DNA of 30,102 nt from the NCBI GenBank assembly GCA_015485845.1, contig WFSU01000104.1, positions 1 to 30,102 of the forward strand, read 5' to 3'. Both the position numbers and the translations under genes were made by a program. The DNA comes from Nitratifractor sp. Its GTDB lineage: Bacteria; Campylobacterota; Campylobacteria; Campylobacterales; Sulfurovaceae. This document shows, piece by piece, positions 7,577 to 15,676 of the stretch. Every line of letters begins with the position of its first letter. The stretch's first letter is position 1. The notes beneath the pieces are model-generated. The model searched no databases. It was not told where the DNA came from and worked only from the letters and a program-made list of their open reading frames with translations.

Positions 7577-8407
7577 ATGAAAATTGGAATTATTGGTCTG
7601 GGTTTGATGGGGGGATCACTGAGTTTGGCACTCCGGGAAACATACGATAATGTGGAGGTGATTGGCCTGGATCACAATGACCAACACTGTATCGAAGCAC
7701 TCAAGCTTGGATTGGTTGATAAGATTGTCGAAAGTATCGATGAAATCAAGGCAGTTGATCATCTCTATCTGAGTGTACCGGTGGATGGGATTATTGCGAT
7801 TCTTCAGGAACTCGCCCCGCTTCCCGAGCAGACAACTGTGATCGATCTGGGAAGCACTAAAGCACGGATTGTGGCATCGGTTCCGGCTGCGATTCGTCCC
7901 AATTTTGTCGCAGCACACCCGATGACCGGGACGGAAAAGTTCGGCCCTTCCGCCGCGATTCCCGATCTCTACCGGGGCAAAGCGGTGGTGCTGTGTGATC
8001 TTGAAGCAAGCGGTGCGCATCAGCAGGAGGAGGCACGGCGGGTCTTTACCGATCTGGGGATGAAGATTTTCTACATGGATGCCGAGGCACACGACCGACA
8101 TGCGGCGTTGATCTCCCACATGCCCCACGCCGTCAGCTATGCACTGGCCAATTCGGTCATGGGACAGGAAGACCCCCGGGCAATCATCGCACTGGCCGGA
8201 GGAGGATTTCGGGATATGAGCCGGATCGCCAAAAGTTCGCCGACAATGTGGCGGGATATCTTCGAACAAAACCAAACCAATTTGATCACGTCAATTGACC
8301 GTTTTCAGGAGGAGTTGGATCGATGTCGCACGTTGGTGGCTGAGGAGAAATGGGAAGATCTGTATGGTTGGATGGAGGCGGCCAATCGCCTGCATGAGAT
8401 TTTGTAA
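7577..8407 (+). CDS. tyrA: prephenate dehydrogenase
   Basis: Converts prephenate to 4-hydroxyphenylpyruvate in tyrosine synthesis, NAD(P)-dependent and cytoplasmic. The protein is 276 aa. The N-terminal Rossmann motif is GIIGLGLMGGSL (3-14). AAHPMTGTEKFGP and LISHMPHAVSYALA carry the substrate-contact histidines of the family, and GGGFRDMSRIA is a further conserved signature. The start is ATG 7577, preceded by CGGAAGGA (7563-7570). A longer frame from 7502 would run through the promoter and is rejected. There is no fused chorismate mutase or ACT domain. It is next to bamA, as in C. jejuni, but what follows here is the Bat operon instead of the M23 peptidase. Confidence 0.93.
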   Translation: MKIGIIGLGLMGGSLSLALRETYDNVEVIGLDHNDQHCIEALKLGLVDKIVESIDEIKAVDHLYLSVPVDGIIAILQELAPLPEQTTVIDLGSTKARIVASVPAAIRPNFVAAHPMTGTEKFGPSAAIPDLYRGKAVVLCDLEASGAHQQEEARRVFTDLGMKIFYMDAEAHDRHAALISHMPHAVSYALANSVMGQEDPRAIIALAGGGFRDMSRIAKSSPTMWRDIFEQNQTNLITSIDRFQEELDRCRTLVAEEKWEDLYGWMEAANRLHEIL

Positions 8408-8416
8408 TATTGTCGG

Positions 8417-8463
8417 AGACGCGACTTCAGTCGCGTCTGGTGGGACTGAAGTCCCAGCCCCTT
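8417..8463. repeat. tandem palindromes (repeat family copy A) between tyrA and batD
   Basis: Two adjacent perfect palindromes share an ACTTCAGT/ACTGAAGT core. AGACGCGACT-TC-AGTCGCGTCT occupies 8417-8438 and TGGGACT-GA-AGTCCCA occupies 8441-8456. Bases 8441-8463 are identical over 23 bases to 14279-14301. On the minus strand the element begins at the batD stop codon. It fills the gap between the convergent genes and may act as a two-way terminator or as a REP-like element. Confidence 0.75.
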
Positions 8464-10072
8464 AGCCTGTCGTTATGTTCTCAATTATGTTCTGCAATTT
8501 CCCCTGATTGATTTCCACCTTCTCCCCCCGCTGAGCCCGATACAGATCACGTACCATCGCTTCGATTTCGGGGGAGTCGTTGGTGTGGGGGTAGAGGAGG
8601 TCGAGGGCTTCGGAGGGGGTGTATTTCCGATGGCGGGTGATTGAGCGCTTGCGTTTCAGAAGCGGTAAGAGTTTTTGTCCGCCAAAAAGGGTGAGGATAC
8701 CGAGGATAAAAGCAGCGATGAGACTCCACCAGGGCAGGTTAAATTTGTTTTTTGCCTGTTGCGCATAGTAGGCGGTATCTTCGAGCAGGGAACGGTTGGA
8801 ATCTTGAACAGCAGGTTGCTGGATCTCGGAATTAACCTTGGGGGTTTCTCCCGGTGCTTTGGGAGAGACAGGTTGCCCTTTCGGATGGAAGATTGAGGCA
8901 GGGGTGACGGTCGGTTTGGCTGGTGTGCTTGGCTTTTGAGCGGCAACACCTCCGGAGATGTGTATGGCGTATGGTTTAGTTTTGAGCGTTGTTGTCTTGC
9001 CGGTTTTGGGATTAAAAACGTGGAAGCTCAGTGCCGGGATCGTGAAGTCATGATCGGCGATGAAGGTGTATTTTTTCTCCCAGTGACTGACGATCTGATT
9101 GTTGCGAACCTGCGTGGTAGATTGGGGATCGTCGCTGTAGACGGTGACATCGGGGAGATCAAATTTGGGTTCGTCCATGTCATCGAGGCTCCCTTGCCCA
9201 TCGAAGACCAGTGAGTAGTTGACCGGTTTATTGGCGCGGACACTCTGCGAATCAACGGAAGCTTTGACGGTGAATGTCCCGACGAGATCCACTTGGGAAG
9301 GAGTGGGTTTGACCGTGATGGTTTTTGGGCTTCCCTGAAGAGCTTGCCAATGGATTTCGTTGTTGAAAAACCCCCAGGGATCCCGGGCACCGCTGAAAGT
9401 CTTTATCCCGAGTTTGATCTGAGGAGCGGTGATGGTGAAATTACCCTCTTTCTGGGGGGTGAGGATGTAGTCGAAGACGTGAGCAGTCCCGTTGGGGGTT
9501 TGCTCGAGGCGTTCTTTGGGGGAGGATTTGACGAAGAACCCTTCAAATTTCGGGGCGACATACTGTGCCTGTGTGACGGCACTTCTGCGCGGTTCGTAGA
9601 AGATGACTTGCAGCAGGAAGGGCTCTCCCACGTAGACGCTGCGACGGTGCGTGAGCATCTTGAGTTCGTATTGTCCCTGGCTGCTTTTTCCCTGTGTCCG
9701 GGCACCGATGTGTATGGTGACCGGTTGGGTTTTCTCCGTCTTTCCGTCAACGGTGACGGAAAATGAGGGGATGGTGACATTGGTATCGGGGAAAAAAGTA
9801 AAATGGAGAGTCTTTTCACGCAGGGTAGTAAAAGTTCCGTTGACATAACTCGCTTGCACTTTCTGACTGACCTGTGGCTGACCGACAGGAAAACCTCCGA
9901 TGGTTTTGATCTCAGGGAAAACAATGGCTTTGCCTTTGGCGGTCAGGGTAACATTGACCCCTTCTCCTTTGGTGATGGAAGACTTGTCAACGTGCAATGA
10001 GACATTGCCGGAAAACAGGATCCCCGTCCCGAGGAGGATCCAGAGAGATAGAAAATATTTTATCCAGGGCAT
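8462..10072 (-). CDS. batD: BatD-family membrane protein
   Basis: Last gene of the Bat operon, 536 aa. It has an N-terminal signal peptide or anchor (about 5-24). A long, mostly beta periplasmic region follows (about 25-440), with two similar immunoglobulin-like halves typical of BatD/DUF11-type architecture. Then comes a Pro/Thr-rich linker (about 385-425), one TM helix (about 448-470) and a short basic cytoplasmic tail. BatD proteins accompany the VWA proteins BatA and BatB and were linked to aerotolerance in Bacteroides; the molecular activity is unknown. It begins 12 bases after the BatB-BatC gene ends, so it is co-transcribed. The family call rests on architecture and neighbours. Confidence 0.85.
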   Translation of the reverse strand: MPWIKYFLSLWILLGTGILFSGNVSLHVDKSSITKGEGVNVTLTAKGKAIVFPEIKTIGGFPVGQPQVSQKVQASYVNGTFTTLREKTLHFTFFPDTNVTIPSFSVTVDGKTEKTQPVTIHIGARTQGKSSQGQYELKMLTHRRSVYVGEPFLLQVIFYEPRRSAVTQAQYVAPKFEGFFVKSSPKERLEQTPNGTAHVFDYILTPQKEGNFTITAPQIKLGIKTFSGARDPWGFFNNEIHWQALQGSPKTITVKPTPSQVDLVGTFTVKASVDSQSVRANKPVNYSLVFDGQGSLDDMDEPKFDLPDVTVYSDDPQSTTQVRNNQIVSHWEKKYTFIADHDFTIPALSFHVFNPKTGKTTTLKTKPYAIHISGGVAAQKPSTPAKPTVTPASIFHPKGQPVSPKAPGETPKVNSEIQQPAVQDSNRSLLEDTAYYAQQAKNKFNLPWWSLIAAFILGILTLFGGQKLLPLLKRKRSITRHRKYTPSEALDLLYPHTNDSPEIEAMVRDLYRAQRGEKVEINQGKLQNIIENITTG

Positions 10073-10084
10073 TGTGACTCCTTT

Positions 10085-11962
10085 TTACCAGGGATTGATG
10101 GTGTTTTTTTTCGATGTGTCGCGCTTTTTGCCGACGAATTGATAGAGCTTCGGTTGCATTTTTTTCCCTTTGAGTTGTTTCATGAGGCGCTTGATCTCCT
10201 TGGCGCGAATCTTTTGGGCGCGTTGCTGTTGGGCACGGGAGGCACCCTGAGCCTTTTCGGGTTTCTTCTTCTGCCCCTTTTTATCGGGTTTGGCGGATGC
10301 CTTCGATTTTTTATCTCCCTTTTTCGGTTCAGGTTTTTTCTTTTTGCCTTGTTGCCCCGACTTGTTTTTGGAATTTTTCTTCTTGTCGCCGGATTTATCC
10401 TGCGGTTTCTTCTTTGGTTGTTTCCCTTGCTTGTCGTTGGGCTTTTTCTGTGAATTCTTCTTATTGTTTTTCTGGTTTTTCTTATTGTGTTGCTTTTTAT
10501 TTTTCTTCTTATTCTTTTTCTTCTTGTTATTTTTGTTTTTTTTCTTCTGCTTTTTTTGTTGTTTTTTCTTTTGCTCCTGCTTCTTTTTCATCTTCTTAGC
10601 CAGTTCGAGATTGAAACGGGTATCGGGATCATCGTGTACTTTGAGTGCGCTTTCATAGGCGGTGATAGCGTGGTCGTATTGTTTCTTTTTGAAGTAAACA
10701 TTTCCGATGTTATGGAGGCGCTTCTCCTCGTCGACGTTGCCTCCCTTTGCCCGTTTCCAGGTGCGAAGTGCCGCATCAATCCGGCCGGATTTGTAATACG
10801 CATCCCCAAGATCGAAATTACGTTCGGGTGACGGGTTATCGAGACGATTCAGGGCATGGATGGTGCGGTTGTAATCTTTGGCTTGGTAGGCATCTTGTGC
10901 TGTTTGGATGGTTTTGAAATCGGTGAGACCGGCATAGGTTAGAGAGGGTAGATGGTAGAGGGTAGCGAATAGAATAGGTAGCAGAGATTTGATTAGAAAC
11001 TTTCTTTTTGGTAATGACATTAACCCCAACAACAGTAAAAAGGTCGCAACAGCGAGGAGGTAGATAAACAGTTCGGTGCGCTCTTTGACTTTGATGTTGC
11101 CTTGCTTCTGCGTATTGAATTTGGTGTGAATCATGTCAGCGAGGTGTTGCATATCGCTTTTGCCGTTGCTGGCAATGATAGCGTCGCCTCCTGTTTTTTG
11201 GGCGATGGTCTGGAGTGCGTCGTTGCGCTGGGTGATGGCGATGGTGCCCTGAGGAGAGGTGACAGGGCGGTTGTTCCGATCGAGGACGGGCGCACCTTTT
11301 TCAGTACCGACGAGGACACCGTAGAGGGTGATGTTTGCCTCTTCGAGGATTGATTGAAAGGAAGCGAGGGCTTTGGGATCGCCACCGTCGGTGACGACGA
11401 TGAGGATTTTCGGTTTTTTCTTTTCGAGGAATGTGGTGGCCAGATCACCGAGCGCTTCAAAGTTGGTTGAAGCGAGGTTGATGTAGCTCTCATCCACGCC
11501 GTCGAGGATCTGCTTGAGCGCCGCTTTGTCGGTCGTAAAAGGGGCGAGCATGAAAGCCGCATGGGCAAAAGCTGCCAGGGAGATCTCATCGCCGGGCATG
11601 ACATCGAGCAGTTGGCTGATTTTGCGCTTGGCAAACACGAGGCGGTTGGGATAAATATCCCGTGAGCGCATCGAACCGGAGATATCCAGAGCCACCATGG
11701 CATCGAGTCCTTTGAGGGCGACGGTACGCTCACCGTGCTCGATCACCGGTCGGCCGAGGGCGAGGATCATCAGCAGCACGGCCAGGAGGAGGACGAAGTT
11801 GCGGATCCGTACCGGCAGGACGTCACCGTCGACGCGCAGACGTTTAAGAACCGCAGCATCAAAGACCCGAGCCACCCCTTCCCGGTTGGTCAGAACCAGT
11901 CCGGCAAAGATCACAAACGGCACGAGCATGATCAGCAGAAGATACGGATGAACCCATGACAT
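10085..11962 (-). CDS. BatB-BatC fusion: VWA domain, TPR repeats and lysine-rich tail
   Basis: 625 aa. Two TM helices (about 7-24, 54-71) precede a VWA domain (about 85-290) with MIDAS residues D93, S95, S97 (DISGS), T166 region and D192 (VVTDGGD). TM3 is at about 298-316. A basic patch and a second hydrophobic stretch (about 320-344, ending TYAG) then look like an internal signal peptide. TPR-type repeats (about 350-450) follow. Residues 456-571 are about half lysine with Asn and Gln (57 Lys of 116). The usual BatB ends at TM3 and BatC starts with a signal peptide, so this reads as a fusion of both. The start overlaps the batA stop (TAATG). The tail should be periplasmic and may contact peptidoglycan or anionic polymers. 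Confidence 0.88.
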   Translation of the reverse strand: MSWVHPYLLLIMLVPFVIFAGLVLTNREGVARVFDAAVLKRLRVDGDVLPVRIRNFVLLLAVLLMILALGRPVIEHGERTVALKGLDAMVALDISGSMRSRDIYPNRLVFAKRKISQLLDVMPGDEISLAAFAHAAFMLAPFTTDKAALKQILDGVDESYINLASTNFEALGDLATTFLEKKKPKILIVVTDGGDPKALASFQSILEEANITLYGVLVGTEKGAPVLDRNNRPVTSPQGTIAITQRNDALQTIAQKTGGDAIIASNGKSDMQHLADMIHTKFNTQKQGNIKVKERTELFIYLLAVATFLLLLGLMSLPKRKFLIKSLLPILFATLYHLPSLTYAGLTDFKTIQTAQDAYQAKDYNRTIHALNRLDNPSPERNFDLGDAYYKSGRIDAALRTWKRAKGGNVDEEKRLHNIGNVYFKKKQYDHAITAYESALKVHDDPDTRFNLELAKKMKKKQEQKKKQQKKQKKKNKNNKKKKNKKKNKKQHNKKNQKNNKKNSQKKPNDKQGKQPKKKPQDKSGDKKKNSKNKSGQQGKKKKPEPKKGDKKSKASAKPDKKGQKKKPEKAQGASRAQQQRAQKIRAKEIKRLMKQLKGKKMQPKLYQFVGKKRDTSKKNTINPW

Positions 11963-12882
11963 TATTCGACTCCTTTGGCAGTGCGCAGATAGATAAATCC
12001 CAGCAGGCTCAGGATGGCGGCGAGCAGGGGATAGAGGTAGTAGTATGCGTATTGGACGATCTTCTTGTGCTTGATTTTACTGGTCTCCATGGCATCGATC
12101 TGTGCATAGATCTTCTGGAGAGTTGTCCGATCGGAAGCGGCAAAAAACTTCCCTTTTCCGGCGTGTGCCAACGCCTTGAGGTAGGGGGCATTGAAATCGT
12201 TGACCGTACCGATCCCAATGGTGTAGAGGCGTACCGCACCGTCCTGTACCATTTTGAGTACGGCATCAGCACCGATACGGCTGGCGGTATCTTCTCCGTC
12301 GGTGAGCAGGATGGCGATTTTGGTTTTGGCATCGCTTTTGTTGAGGATATTGTAGGTTTGGACGAGGGCGTCGTTGATGGCGGTTTTCTGACCCGCCAGT
12401 CCGAGACGCTGCATGGCAATGATGCTCTTCATGAAGTCGTGCTCGAAGGTCAACGGAGAAGCGACAAACGCGGCATCGGCGAAATTGATGAGACCGAGAC
12501 GGTCGTTCTTGCGCTGCTTGACAAAGTCGGCGAGTACCTCCTTGACGGCGTCAAATTTGCTTTTGAACGGGTTGTTGGGATCGAAACCATATTGGCGCAT
12601 CGAACCGCTGGAGTCGATCACGAGCATGATGTCACGTCCCCGTTTCTTCGTATCTTTATACTCTTTGGTGATGACGGGTGAGGCGAGGGCAACAAGCAGG
12701 GAGACGATCCCGAACCATTTGAGCACATCCAACAGCCGACTGCGGCTGCCACCCGAATGCAGCAGGGCATGGACGTGAGGGAAATAGATCGCCTGTGTTC
12801 GTGCCGGGCACCAGCGGGCACAGATATAAAACAGGAGAATGACTGCCAGGGCATAGGGGTATTGGAGACTAAAGTGACTCAT
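11962..12882 (-). CDS. batA: BatA-like VWA membrane protein
   Basis: 306 aa, the standard BatA size. TM helices are at about 8-22 and 53-70, a VWA domain lies at about 82-265, and a C-terminal TM helix at about 282-302. The metal-binding MIDAS site is complete: D90, S92, S94 in DSSGS, and the later Asp in LLTDGED. The family inserts in the inner membrane with the VWA domain in the soluble phase, and is thought to be handled by the MoxR ATPase encoded upstream. The 5' end overlaps the DUF4381-like gene by 14 bases and the 3' end overlaps the next VWA gene by one base, so the three are translated together. Confidence 0.9.
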   Translation of the reverse strand: MSHFSLQYPYALAVILLFYICARWCPARTQAIYFPHVHALLHSGGSRSRLLDVLKWFGIVSLLVALASPVITKEYKDTKKRGRDIMLVIDSSGSMRQYGFDPNNPFKSKFDAVKEVLADFVKQRKNDRLGLINFADAAFVASPLTFEHDFMKSIIAMQRLGLAGQKTAINDALVQTYNILNKSDAKTKIAILLTDGEDTASRIGADAVLKMVQDGAVRLYTIGIGTVNDFNAPYLKALAHAGKGKFFAASDRTTLQKIYAQIDAMETSKIKHKKIVQYAYYYLYPLLAAILSLLGFIYLRTAKGVE

Positions 12883-13285
12883 CGCATGCCTTTAGGAAGA
12901 GGTCGAACTGCGCCCGGGCTTCCGGGCTGAGGGGGTCGACTTCTCTTTTGTATTTGTACGCTTCCAGCTCAGTGACCATCTGGCGGTACAGCTCCTCGAG
13001 TCGATCACTGTCTCCGAGAAGCAAACGTCCCAGACGGGTCGCCTCATAGGCACTCTTTTTGGGGTCATTCCAGTTGATCTGTTTCAACGCGGTGCACCAG
13101 GCTCTGCGCTGATTGATGCGACGCAGACCCAGCAGATAGCAGATGAGAAAAAAGGCAGCAACAACCAGAACAATGGCTGCCAGTACGATGAGCCCCCAGT
13201 AGAGATAGACACTGATGTCGTGGATTTCTACGGGTGGTTTGATGTCGCGTAATTGTTGGGAAATTATTTGTTTGGCCGGCATCAT
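12869..13285 (-). CDS. DUF4381-like small membrane protein of the Bat operon
   Basis: 138 aa with one strong TM helix (about 29-51), a short periplasmic N-terminus (LRDIKPPVEI) and a basic, helical cytoplasmic C-terminus. The N-terminal phrase resembling DIxxPxxI, its size and its position between DUF58 and BatA match the DUF4381 protein found in many Bat operons, whose activity is unknown. The start overlaps the DUF58 stop by ATGA. A second ATG directly follows the first, so either could be used. The domain call rests mainly on context. Confidence 0.75.
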   Translation of the reverse strand: MMPAKQIISQQLRDIKPPVEIHDISVYLYWGLIVLAAIVLVVAAFFLICYLLGLRRINQRRAWCTALKQINWNDPKKSAYEATRLGRLLLGDSDRLEELYRQMVTELEAYKYKREVDPLSPEARAQFDLFLKACDESL

Positions 13286-14148
13286 CGCATCCTTTTGAGC
13301 AAATGAACAGCAGGGTCTTCGTCGGTGAAGAGCTTGGCGTAGCGGATGCCGTTCTGGCGGAATTGACGGTAGAGCGCCTGATCGTTGGCTTTGAGGGCAG
13401 CACGGTAGTGTGTCAGTGTGCTGCGTCCGATCTCTCCTTCGTAGCTGCCGCTCCCCTCGGTGTCGACGAGACGGAGGTAGCCCAGATCCTGCGGGTCTTC
13501 TTCGAAGCGATCCCGGACGATGATGGCAAAGACATCGTGTTTTTTGGACAGCAACCGCAGATCCACTTCACCGACAAAATCGGAGATCAGAAACATGAGG
13601 GACTTTTTGCGGAAGCGGTGAAATGTGGTATCCGTCCACCCTCGGAAATCACTGTGCAATCCCAGGGGTTGGAAATCAAGTGTTCGCTCAACCTCTTTGG
13701 TGACAGCATACATTTTCTTGGAAGGTTTGCTGTGGTGATAGAGCTTATCGGCATAGATGAGGTGGGAAAAGGGATCAAAATTTTTGACCGCAGAAAATCC
13801 CAGCATGGAGACGAGCTGAGCAATGTATTCGCTCTTTTGGCAACAGGTACCGAAATAGGTCGATCCTCCGAGCATGGTCGAGACGGCGACATTGAGTTCG
13901 CGCTCTTCCCGGTAGACTTTGACAAACGGTTTGCCAAGCTTTGCGGTGGTTTTCCAGTCAATCTTGCGGATGTCATCGCCGTAGATATACTCCCGCAACT
14001 CGGCAAATTCAAACCCCTCACCGTGGAACAGTGAAGCATTATTGCCGAGCATGTCTCCGAAGACCTGTTTTTTGGTTTTTAGGAGGATGCGTTTGGCTTT
14101 GATTTTGGCAGAGGGTAGTGAGTGGGTAATGGGCAGATCTGTGCTCAT
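13282..14148 (-). CDS. DUF58 domain protein of the Bat operon
   Basis: 288 aa, the usual DUF58 length. The diagnostic region is GEGFEFAELREYIYGDDIRKIDWKTTAKLGKPFVKVYREERELNV (described as the RxYxxGDDxRxIDWxxxAR-type motif, about 43-88). The rest has a degenerate VWA-like fold with LMFLISDFVG near 185. DUF58 proteins almost always accompany a MoxR ATPase and VWA proteins, and are probable adaptors or substrates. It is soluble, with no TM. The start has AAGGGA just upstream. The ATG overlaps the stop of a 27-codon ORF by four bases, and the 3' end overlaps the DUF4381-like gene. Confidence 0.92.
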   Translation of the reverse strand: MSTDLPITHSLPSAKIKAKRILLKTKKQVFGDMLGNNASLFHGEGFEFAELREYIYGDDIRKIDWKTTAKLGKPFVKVYREERELNVAVSTMLGGSTYFGTCCQKSEYIAQLVSMLGFSAVKNFDPFSHLIYADKLYHHSKPSKKMYAVTKEVERTLDFQPLGLHSDFRGWTDTTFHRFRKKSLMFLISDFVGEVDLRLLSKKHDVFAIIVRDRFEEDPQDLGYLRLVDTEGSGSYEGEIGRSTLTHYRAALKANDQALYRQFRQNGIRYAKLFTDEDPAVHLLKRMR

Positions 14149-14228
14149 TGCTGTCCCTTTGATTGCAGATATTTTTTATATCCTTTGATCATTTTCAGGA
14201 TTTTATTGGATTCTTTTGCCCATTGCAT
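14145..14228 (-). CDS. 27-aa small ORF translationally coupled to DUF58
   Basis: The minus strand carries AAGGA (14240-14236), seven bases, then ATG (14228). A 27-codon frame begins MQWAKESNKILKMIKGYKKY and ends in TGA, which overlaps the DUF58 ATG as ATGA. SD quality, spacing and the 4-base overlap match the other gene junctions in this operon. The peptide is basic and probably helical (9 Lys). It could be a real small protein, a coupling leader, or the remnant of a longer gene cut by the adjacent repeat. I recognise no family. Confidence 0.5.
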   Translation of the reverse strand: MQWAKESNKILKMIKGYKKYLQSKGQQ

Positions 14229-14244
14229 ACCGGTTTCCTTATTT

Positions 14245-14350
14245 CGTGTTACGTGCTAAGTGTTACGTGTTACGTTTGTGGGACTGAAGTCCCAGCCCCT
14301 TGAGTTTTACTTACCATCAATTTCTCACTTCTCGCTTCTCACTTTCTACC
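14245..14350 (-). repeat. composite intercistronic repeat, copy B (between moxR and DUF58)
   Basis: Read on the minus strand after the moxR stop, three modules occur in order. First is a purine-rich tract (14350-14321: GGTAGAAA then GTGAGAA-type repeats). Second is the palindromic module AGGGGCTGGGACTTCAGTCC (14302 downward). Third is a 33-base module built on repeated ACGTAAC (14277-14245), and the ribosome site of the small ORF follows. The same order precedes nadC (copy C): the 33-base module matches at 31 of 33 positions. The palindromic module is identical over 23 bases to copy A. This element occupies most of the 14149-14357 gap. Confidence 0.8.
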
Positions 14351-14357
14351 TGCTTCC

Positions 14358-15302
14358 CTACGGGATCGGAACCGCACGCAACACTTTTTCAATCACATAA
14401 TCCTGATCGATCCCTTCGGCCTGGGCTTCGTAGCTCATGATGATGCGGTGGCGGAGTACCTCTTTGGCGATGTAGGCGATCTCGATGGGGGAGACGTAGT
14501 CCTGCCCTTTGAGGTAGGCGATGGCGCGGCTGGCTTTGTACATGTCGATGCTGGCGCGGGGGCTGGCACCGTATTCGATGTAATCGGCAATTTCGCTGAT
14601 GCCGTATTTTTCGGGCTCGCGGGTGGCGAAGATGAGCTCGACGATGTAGCGCTCGATCTCTTCGTCCATGTAGACCTGCTTGGCTTCCTGTCGCAGGCGG
14701 TCAAGGTCTTCGATGGTGGCGACCTGTTCGATCTGTCCGAAGCTGTTGTTGGCGACACGTCGGGCGATTTCGAGCTCTTCTTCGCGGGTGTTGTACCCCA
14801 CGACGATCTTCATCATGAAGCGGTCGAGCTGGGCTTCGGGGAGTTCGTAGGCGCCCTCCTGCTCGACAGGGTTCTGGGTTGCCATGACGAGAAACGGCAG
14901 GGCGATTTTGAACGTCTCATCCCCGATGGTCACTTGTCGCTCCTGCATCACCTCGAGCAGTGCCGACTGGACTTTGGCCGGGGCGCGGTTGATCTCATCG
15001 GCGAGCAGCAGGTTGGTGAAGATCGGGCCGTGCTTGATCTTGAAGCTGTTGTTGCTTGGGTCGTAGATCTCGGTACCGATAATGTCGGAGGGGAGCAGGT
15101 CAGGAGTGAACTGCACCCGCTTGAAGTCAAGTCCGAGGGTCTTGGCCAGTGCATTGACCGCCGTGGTCTTGGCCAGTCCGGGGACGCCTTCGAGGAGGAT
15201 ATGCCCTCGGGTCAGCAAACCGGTGAGGAGTCCTTCGACCATCTTCTCCTGTCCGACGAGGACTTTGCCTATCTCATGTTTGATATTCTGGATCGTCTTC
15301 AC
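14358..15302 (-). CDS. MoxR-family AAA+ ATPase
   Basis: Cytoplasmic AAA+ chaperone-like ATPase, 314 aa. It has Walker A GVPGLAKT (about 39-46), Walker B LLLADEINRAPAKVQSALLEVMQE (about 97-120; acidic pair DE), sensor 1 ATQNP (about 141-145) and the MoxR phrase EGAYELPEAQLDRFM (about 150-164). The C-terminal lid is helical with a sensor-2 region near GASPRASI. MoxR proteins act with DUF58 and VWA proteins to mature or insert metal ions into complexes. The start is GTG with AGGAG nine bases upstream. It heads the Bat genes but is parted from DUF58 by 209 bases holding repeat copy B. Confidence 0.95.
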   Translation of the reverse strand: MKTIQNIKHEIGKVLVGQEKMVEGLLTGLLTRGHILLEGVPGLAKTTAVNALAKTLGLDFKRVQFTPDLLPSDIIGTEIYDPSNNSFKIKHGPIFTNLLLADEINRAPAKVQSALLEVMQERQVTIGDETFKIALPFLVMATQNPVEQEGAYELPEAQLDRFMMKIVVGYNTREEELEIARRVANNSFGQIEQVATIEDLDRLRQEAKQVYMDEEIERYIVELIFATREPEKYGISEIADYIEYGASPRASIDMYKASRAIAYLKGQDYVSPIEIAYIAKEVLRHRIIMSYEAQAEGIDQDYVIEKVLRAVPIP

Positions 15303-15361
15303 GATGCACGCTCCTGTACTTGATTGATGGTCGAAGTGTATCGGGTGGAGGTTAATTGAAG

Positions 15362-15676
15362 TTAAATATGTAAGCTCACCACGCAGTCAGGCAAAATATC
15401 CGGCTTTGCAATCGTGACATGAAGGGTTTCGATAGTGGGGAAGGCTTTTGTGAGGGTGGCGTGGAGCCCTTCGAGGGCTTCTTCGAGGAGTTTGTATTTT
15501 TGCTGGATGATGTGGGTTTTGATTGCCTCGACCATCTTGGCGTATTCGAGGTAGGTGCCGGGCTGATAATCGTACGTGGCGGTCACGTCGATGCGGACGC
15601 GCTGGGGGCGGTCGCGCTCGAAGTCGAGCAGGCCGATGATGGCGTCAAATTCGAGCTGTTCGATCTGGATGGTCAT
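15362..15676 (-). CDS. folB: dihydroneopterin aldolase (FolB)
   Basis: Folate pathway enzyme that cleaves 7,8-dihydroneopterin to 6-hydroxymethyl-dihydropterin and glycolaldehyde. The protein is 104 aa, slightly shorter than the usual 115-120. The signature IEQLEFDAIIGLLDFERDRP (about 5-24) carries the conserved Glu of the pterin pocket. Central helices (about 45-85) and the C-terminal VTIAKPDIL with the catalytic Lys complete the T-fold subunit. Its start overlaps the plsY stop by ATGA, so the two are co-translated. Assignment is by motif and length; folX-like epimerases are the alternative. Confidence 0.85.
   Translation of the reverse strand: MTIQIEQLEFDAIIGLLDFERDRPQRVRIDVTATYDYQPGTYLEYAKMVEAIKTHIIQQKYKLLEEALEGLHATLTKAFPTIETLHVTIAKPDILPDCVVSLHI

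Noticed and set aside
10139..10831. Plus-strand frames rich in Phe, Leu and Cys that look like membrane proteins
   Set aside because: They are the complement of the lysine-rich tail (AAA/AAG codons read as TTT/CTT) and have no start signals.
10085..11962. Frameshift or assembly fault joining BatB and BatC
   Set aside because: The frame runs cleanly through TM3, the basic patch and the TPR region with no homopolymer at the junction; a natural fusion is more likely, though not proven.
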